A stretch of DNA of 9,854 nt from Thermoplasmata archaeon (lineage in GTDB: Archaea; Thermoplasmatota; Thermoplasmata; Thermoplasmatales; Thermoplasmataceae). The stretch lies in contig JAJZKX010000045.1 in assembly GCA_021850745.1 (NCBI GenBank), positions 1 through 9,854 of the forward strand, in the 5' to 3' direction. The translations under genes were made by a program, and so were the position numbers. Under the pieces are notes generated by a model. It saw nothing but the letters and a program-made list of their open reading frames with translations, had not been told where the DNA came from and ran no database searches. This document shows, piece after piece, positions 5,703 to 9,854 of this stretch (within the stretch, counting starts at the first letter, position 1; every line of letters begins with the position of its first letter).

Positions 5703-6146
5703 ATGTACTCGGAGCAATGCGTGTTCTGCAGGGACGTGATCAGGGATCACAAGGCCTCAATAGTTTACGAAAACAACAACGTCATGGCATTCATGGACAT
5801 TGCTCCGGTAGAGGCAGGCCATATCCTGGTTGTGCCAAAGGAGCATTATGTGAACATACTGGACATTGACGAGTGGTCATACCTCGAGGTGCACAGGATT
5901 GCCAAGATGCTTTCCCCGGCAATAATAAGGGCTGTTGATGCTGAGGCAGTAAACATTGGCCAGAACAACGGTGCATGTGCAAACCAGCGTGTCTTCCACT
6001 ACCACCTCCACATAATACCAAGAGTCTGCGACAGGCGCCTGGAATGGAGCAGGAGAACGGTTAAGGGGGACGAGCTTGAGGAGGTTGCAGTCAGGATCAG
6101 GGCAGAGATCAGCAACCACGATGGCCGAATGCCAGTTCTGAAGTAA
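5703..6146 (+). CDS. HIT family nucleotide hydrolase/transferase
   Basis: This 147-residue cytosolic protein is a histidine-triad enzyme. The family cleaves nucleotide phosphoramidates or dinucleoside polyphosphates through a nucleotidyl-histidine intermediate. The triad HYHLHII is at 99-105, with H101 the expected nucleophile. CVFC (C6, C9) with H48 and H99 fits the structural zinc site of the HINT-like branch. AGHILVVPKEH (38-48) and the INIGQNNG-like segment VNIGQNNG (83-90) are further family motifs. The ATG at 5703 was chosen over a TTG at 5634 because the family begins a few residues before the CxxC and a TATA element lies 26 bases upstream. The physiological substrate cannot be told from sequence. 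It diverges from mrp and converges on hyuB. Confidence 0.95.
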   Translation: MYSEQCVFCRDVIRDHKASIVYENNNVMAFMDIAPVEAGHILVVPKEHYVNILDIDEWSYLEVHRIAKMLSPAIIRAVDAEAVNIGQNNGACANQRVFHYHLHIIPRVCDRRLEWSRRTVKGDELEEVAVRIRAEISNHDGRMPVLK

Positions 6147-6175
6147 ACTGGAAACAAGGCAATTTACGCAAAGGG

Positions 6176-6191
6176 TACAGTTATAACTGTA
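6176..6191. repeat. Perfect 16-base palindrome in a convergent gap
   Basis: TACAGTTATAACTGTA is exactly self-complementary. It lies 29 bases after the HIT stop and 60 bases after the hyuB stop. There is no T-run on either side, so a classic terminator is less likely than a dimeric protein-binding site, though a cruciform or bidirectional ending is possible. Confidence 0.55.
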
Positions 6192-6251
6192 AAATTGGAA
6201 GGTTAGGGTTGGTATTCGTGTGCTAAGTGAAGGCACAACTCTTGATTATTG

Positions 6252-7811
6252 TTATTCTGGCGTTCCATAGCCACCACCACCCGGCGTTTCGATGATCACC
6301 TCATCACCCGCTTCAATATCTGTTGTGAATTTTCCCGGCATCACTTCTCTTTTTCCCTTCCTGATGATTGTAACCTTCGACGTTGCTCCGGGATACCCTC
6401 CCTCCAGCCCCCAAGGGGGAACCATGAACCTTTCGCCAATCACTGAGATGGTGGAAGGAACAGTCACCCTGAATGCCCTGACAATTCCGTCTCCGCCCCT
6501 ATACTTCCCATTTCCGCCGCTGGCTTCCCTTATCCTGTTGGCGGTGAATATGAGAGGGTATTCCATTTCTGCAACCTCAACCGGGGTGTTGAGGGTATTC
6601 GTCATGTTTGAGTGCACTCCTGAGATCCCGTCCCCGTCGGGGCGGGCTCCGTTACCTCCTCCAATTGTCTCGTAATAGGCCCAGTAGGAGCCGTCCTCAC
6701 GCACTCCACCCATCATGACATTCATCATTGTGCCTGATGCAGCGGCAGGGACTGATCCTTTCATGGCCTTCCCCAGTGCGAGGAGCACAAGGTCAGCAAC
6801 ACGCTGAGTTGTTTCCACATTCCCTGCGGATACAGGGTAAGGTTTGCCAGGGTTGAGAAGAATCCCCTCAGGCATCCTTAATTCAATTGTCCTGTAGAAA
6901 CCATCATTTGTAGGGATATCTAATTTCATCACGCTCCTTACGGCGAAAGCAGTCGCAGAAAAGGTTACGCCGGGAACTGCATTTACTGGTGCCCTGACCT
7001 GGCTGCTTGTTCCGGAAAAATCAGCAATGATCCTGTCATTCTCCACGGAGAGCTTCAGCCTTATTGGAATCTTCTCCCCTTTTACCTCGAGAAAATCCTC
7101 TGCATCGTATTCTCCATGCTTCCATTTCTTTATTTCAGAGAGAGCCAGTTCCCTGGAATGTTCCAGGGCCATTTCCCAGCTTTCATGTACCTCCTCTGGC
7201 CCAAACCTGTCACAAAGCGCAATAATCCGGGCAATGCCCATCCTGTTCGCAGCCAGTTGGGCATTGATATCACCTTCAGTTGTTTTAGGATCCTTGAAGT
7301 TCTCCATTATGATGGAGAAAATTTCATTGTCCACCGACCCATTTTTCATGATCTTTACAGGAGGGATTATGAACCCCTCGTCGTGGAGCTTCCTTGCCTC
7401 GGGATTCAGGCTCCCTGGAACAGGCCCTCCAACATCCACATTGTGTGCTTTGTTGATTACATAGGCAAATAGTTGCCCTCCATAATAGACAGGGGCGATC
7501 ACCGTTACATCGTTAAGGTGGGTGCCGGATATGTAAGGGTCATTAAGGATTACCATGTCTCCTTCACCGAGGGAAAGCCCTCTGGTTTTCATCCAGCGCA
7601 TTATGTTGTCTGCGCAGATCTTGAATGAGCCAAGGTGCACAGGGATATGCTCTGCCTGCGCCACTATCCTCCCCTCAGGGTCCAGCACTGCACAGCTGTG
7701 GTCCATCCTCTCCCTTATGTTTGGGGAGATTGCAGATCTCTTCAGTGCAACTCCCATTTCCTCTGCAACGAATTCAGTTGCCTTGCCGACCAGTTCCCAC
7801 TTAAGCTGCAT
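6252..7811 (-). CDS. hyuB: Hydantoinase B/5-oxoprolinase family subunit (HyuB)
   Basis: This 519-residue protein is the partner of HyuA in ATP-dependent opening of a cyclic amide (5-oxoproline or a hydantoin). Some relatives instead carboxylate ketones. Visible family motifs are NDPYISGTHLNDV (90-102), NKAHNVDVGG (120-129, where H123 and D126 are probable metal ligands), DFSGTSSQV (264-272), GGGNGARPDGDG (384-395), SGGNGKYRGGDG (431-442) and the C-terminal TPGGGGYG (509-516). The length is normal and complete. The ATG at 7811 follows the hyuA stop directly (TAAATG), with GAGGAGGG 8 bases upstream, so translation probably depends on coupling and a true Shine-Dalgarno. The true substrate is not decided by sequence alone. 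In eukaryotes HyuA and HyuB are fused as 5-oxoprolinase. Confidence 0.95.
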   Translation of the reverse strand: MQLKWELVGKATEFVAEEMGVALKRSAISPNIRERMDHSCAVLDPEGRIVAQAEHIPVHLGSFKICADNIMRWMKTRGLSLGEGDMVILNDPYISGTHLNDVTVIAPVYYGGQLFAYVINKAHNVDVGGPVPGSLNPEARKLHDEGFIIPPVKIMKNGSVDNEIFSIIMENFKDPKTTEGDINAQLAANRMGIARIIALCDRFGPEEVHESWEMALEHSRELALSEIKKWKHGEYDAEDFLEVKGEKIPIRLKLSVENDRIIADFSGTSSQVRAPVNAVPGVTFSATAFAVRSVMKLDIPTNDGFYRTIELRMPEGILLNPGKPYPVSAGNVETTQRVADLVLLALGKAMKGSVPAAASGTMMNVMMGGVREDGSYWAYYETIGGGNGARPDGDGISGVHSNMTNTLNTPVEVAEMEYPLIFTANRIREASGGNGKYRGGDGIVRAFRVTVPSTISVIGERFMVPPWGLEGGYPGATSKVTIIRKGKREVMPGKFTTDIEAGDEVIIETPGGGGYGTPE

Positions 7812-9782
7812 TTAATCTGCCCTCCTCAGGAGAAGCTCCCCTATCATTCCTGCCTCTCCTATCCATCCCTCAGGCACGAATGCCGTTGAATCATAATCCT
7901 CAATGGCGCATGGTCCCATGACAGGCCTGCCGGGAGCCATTCCGGCCCTTGAATGCACCTCCATCTGAATCTGCCTGCCATCCAGTACCGCTGTTCTCCT
8001 GTATGGTGCAGAAGGCATTCCTGCGGTTATTGAAATGTCAGGCTTGTCCCTCCTAATCACTGCAAAGGCTCTGATAGTAACAACCTCAACTTCGCGGTCA
8101 AGGATGAAACCGAAAGTTGACTGGTGCATTTTCACAAATGCATCCTCTATTTCCATCCTGGTTCCCCGCGAAACTGCAACCGTTAGCTCTGATCCCTGTC
8201 CCCTGTACCTGCAGTCCGCATATCTCAGGAACTCCGCCCCTCTATGTTTATTAGACAGGTCGTCCTCAAGTTTCCCGAATGCATCTTCAGTATCCTTTGG
8301 GAAAGATGCCCTTGCCTCAAAACGCCAGTCCGAATAAAGTAGCCCAAGTGCACTGAACAGTCCTGGTTTTGGCGGAATTATTACATTCCTAATGCCAAGC
8401 TCATCAGCAATTCTTGCTGCATGTTGAGGGCCTGCGCCGCCATATGCAACCATGGCGAATTCAGACGGATCCAGCCCGCGCTCAACTGTCACTATCCTGA
8501 TGGCCCTCGCCATCTCCATGTCCGCAAGGCTCAGGGCTGCCTCCGCAATTTCAACAGGATCCCCCAGTTTGCCAAGGCCATTTCTTGCCCCTTCAACATC
8601 CAAAGTCATTTCGCCCCCAAGGAGTTCTTTTCCTATTATGCCAAGAACAAGGTTTGCATCTGTTATTGTGGGCTCAGTACCCCCCTTACCATAACATATT
8701 GGCCCGGGTTCGGCACCTGAGCTTACAGGGCCAATCCTGAGTCCGCCGGCCTGGTCCTTCCAGATTATTGTTCCACCGCCAGCCGACACTTCTGCAAGGT
8801 CAACGAAGGGAAACCTCACCGGGTAGCCTGACCCTTTGGCCATCCTGCCATGGTGTGATTCGCCGCCGACCTCATATTCGCCAGTAATCACTACCTCGCC
8901 ACCAACTATTGTCCCTGCCTTGGCTGTCGTGCCTCCCATGTCAAAGCTGATTACATTACCCAGGCCCAGCAGCCTGGCAATTTCAGATGACGCAATCACA
9001 CCGGCAGCAGGTCCTGATTCAACAATCTGTACCGGTCGGGAATAAACTTCATCTGTTGATACAAGGCCCCCTGAACTGGCCATTATGCTCAACATAGGTG
9101 AGCCCATGCTGCCCATGGAACTCTCGAGCCTTTTCACATACCTGGAAACAATGGGCATAAGGGCCGCATTTACAACTGCTGTGGAAGTCCTTTCATACTC
9201 TCGCTGCTCCGGGGCAACGCTGGATGACACTGAAACATAATCCAGTTTCTTTGAGAGGAATTCTCCGGCTTCCCTCTCATTTTCCGGGTTCAGGTATGAA
9301 TTAATGAAAGCCACCGCAGCAGTTTGGCAGGACGCCTCCAGTATCTGTCCGGCCACCCTCTCAAGCTGTTCCTTCTCAAGTGGTACATTTACCTTTCCAT
9401 CCGGCCCTGTCCTCTCCCTGGCTTCAAACCTCAGATTCCTTGGCACAATAGCCCTGGGACGCCTGAAAAACAGGTCGTAAAGCCTGGGCCTGTTCTGCCT
9501 CCCGATCTCAATAACGTCCCTGAACCCCTCAGTTGTGACAAGGGCAACAGGTGGAATCTCAAGCCCATACTGCCCGAGCAGGGCATTGGTGGCTATGGTG
9601 GTCGCATGGACCAGTTCATCTAAATTCCTGCCAAGATGGTCTTTCAGGCCAGAAGAAGCCCCGATCTCAGGATTCCTGGGAGTGGTTGGTACCTTGTAAT
9701 ACCCGGTGATCTTGCCATCAGATTGAATGATAATGTCTGTAAAAGTTCCCCCAATATCCACAGAGGCAGTGATTTTGGACAT
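7812..9782 (-). CDS. hyuA: Hydantoinase A/5-oxoprolinase family ATPase subunit (HyuA)
   Basis: This 656-residue protein is the ATP-binding subunit of an ATP-dependent cyclic amidase; it phosphorylates the substrate so that HyuB can complete the reaction. An N-terminal Hydant_A_N domain opens with the phosphate loop VDIGGTFTD (8-16). The Hydantoinase_A ASKHA-fold domain carries MASSGGL (234-240), ESGPAAG (255-261), a second phosphate motif [10 protein letters not shown] (279-288), [13 protein letters not shown] (356-368) and [10 protein letters not shown] (446-455). A C-terminal domain spans about 490-656. The length is typical. The ATG at 9782 has a TATA element about 29 bases upstream, so the operon message is near-leaderless. 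It is the first gene of the hyuA-hyuB operon. 5-oxoproline is a plausible substrate because it forms spontaneously from glutamate and glutamine in hot acid, but hydantoins or ketone carboxylation remain possible. Confidence 0.95.
   Translation of the reverse strand: MSKITASVDIGGTFTDIIIQSDGKITGYYKVPTTPRNPEIGASSGLKDHLGRNLDELVHATTIATNALLGQYGLEIPPVALVTTEGFRDVIEIGRQNRPRLYDLFFRRPRAIVPRNLRFEARERTGPDGKVNVPLEKEQLERVAGQILEASCQTAAVAFINSYLNPENEREAGEFLSKKLDYVSVSSSVAPEQREYERTSTAVVNAALMPIVSRYVKRLESSMGSMGSPMLSIMASSGGLVSTDEVYSRPVQIVESGPAAGVIASSEIARLLGLGNVISFDMGGTTAKAGTIVGGEVVITGEYEVGGESHHGRMAKGSGYPVRFPFVDLAEVSAGGGTIIWKDQAGGLRIGPVSSGAEPGPICYGKGGTEPTITDANLVLGIIGKELLGGEMTLDVEGARNGLGKLGDPVEIAEAALSLADMEMARAIRIVTVERGLDPSEFAMVAYGGAGPQHAARIADELGIRNVIIPPKPGLFSALGLLYSDWRFEARASFPKDTEDAFGKLEDDLSNKHRGAEFLRYADCRYRGQGSELTVAVSRGTRMEIEDAFVKMHQSTFGFILDREVEVVTIRAFAVIRRDKPDISITAGMPSAPYRRTAVLDGRQIQMEVHSRAGMAPGRPVMGPCAIEDYDSTAFVPEGWIGEAGMIGELLLRRAD
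7820..7827 (-). promoter_or_regulatory. Strong Shine-Dalgarno for hyuB
   Basis: GAGGAGGG on the minus strand ends 8 bases before the hyuB ATG. It is built from the AGG AGG arginine codons near the end of hyuA (RRAD). It is the clearest ribosome-binding site in the window and fixes the hyuB start. Confidence 0.8.
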
Positions 9783-9806
9783 ACGCGTTCTAGTGAAACA
9801 AGGTTC

Positions 9807-9816
9807 TTTAAATTTT
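9807..9816 (-). promoter_or_regulatory. TATA box for the hyuA-hyuB operon
   Basis: On the minus strand this reads AAAATTTAAA, centred about 29 bases upstream of the hyuA ATG. A start about 25 bases on leaves only a few leader bases. The remaining bases to the window end show nothing else that I can support. Confidence 0.5.
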
Positions 9817-9854
9817 GTTGGAAAGCTGGATTTTCACAGAAGAGATTCCAAGAG

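Noticed and set aside
6219..6237. TGTGC/GCACA inverted repeat after hyuB
   Set aside because: A 5-base stem with a 9-base loop and no following T-run is too weak to call as a terminator.
6292..7464. Open frames of 127 and 145 codons on the plus strand within hyuB
   Set aside because: They are antisense shadows of a full-length, motif-rich HyuB and encode low-complexity Ser/Pro-rich products.

Overview
The window looks like a chromosomal piece of a thermoacidophilic euryarchaeon of the order Thermoplasmatales (a Thermoplasma-like or acid-mine 'alphabet-plasma' lineage). This rests on four observations: a 23S rRNA gene end with no 5S rRNA gene behind it (unlinked rRNA genes are known for Thermoplasma), TATA boxes placed about 25 bases before start codons (leaderless mRNAs), a secreted acid-type S53 protease, and archaeal-type Mrp, HIT and HyuA/HyuB proteins. 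The species assignment is inference.

Layout from left to right. Bases 1 to about 215 are the 3' end of a 23S rRNA gene on the plus strand, followed by a T-rich terminator. A small cysteine-containing protein of unknown function (423-683, plus) comes next. Then three minus-strand genes follow: a two-helix membrane protein (713-1327), a large secreted and membrane-anchored sedolisin-type protease (1503-3554), and a second membrane protein (3639-4244) that is a clear paralogue of the first. Further right on the minus strand is an Mrp/NBP35-type Fe-S carrier ATPase (4420-5262) that ends in a neat stem-loop terminator.

A 440-base divergent gap (5263-5702) separates Mrp from a plus-strand HIT-family nucleotide hydrolase (5703-6146). 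The gap holds a 10-base direct repeat, two small hairpins, a strong TATA box and the HIT promoter. The HIT gene converges on a two-gene operon, hyuA-hyuB (9782 to 6252, minus), for an ATP-dependent hydantoinase/5-oxoprolinase-type enzyme. A perfect 16-base palindrome lies in the convergent gap.

Most genes appear to be separately transcribed housekeeping or metabolic genes. Only hyuA-hyuB is clearly an operon: the stop and start abut (TAAATG), and the start is preceded by a strong Shine-Dalgarno made from the last arginine codons of hyuA. The most unusual arrangement is the protease flanked by two paralogous membrane proteins of unknown function, all on one strand. I saw no CRISPR array, insertion sequence, tRNA or phage-like module.
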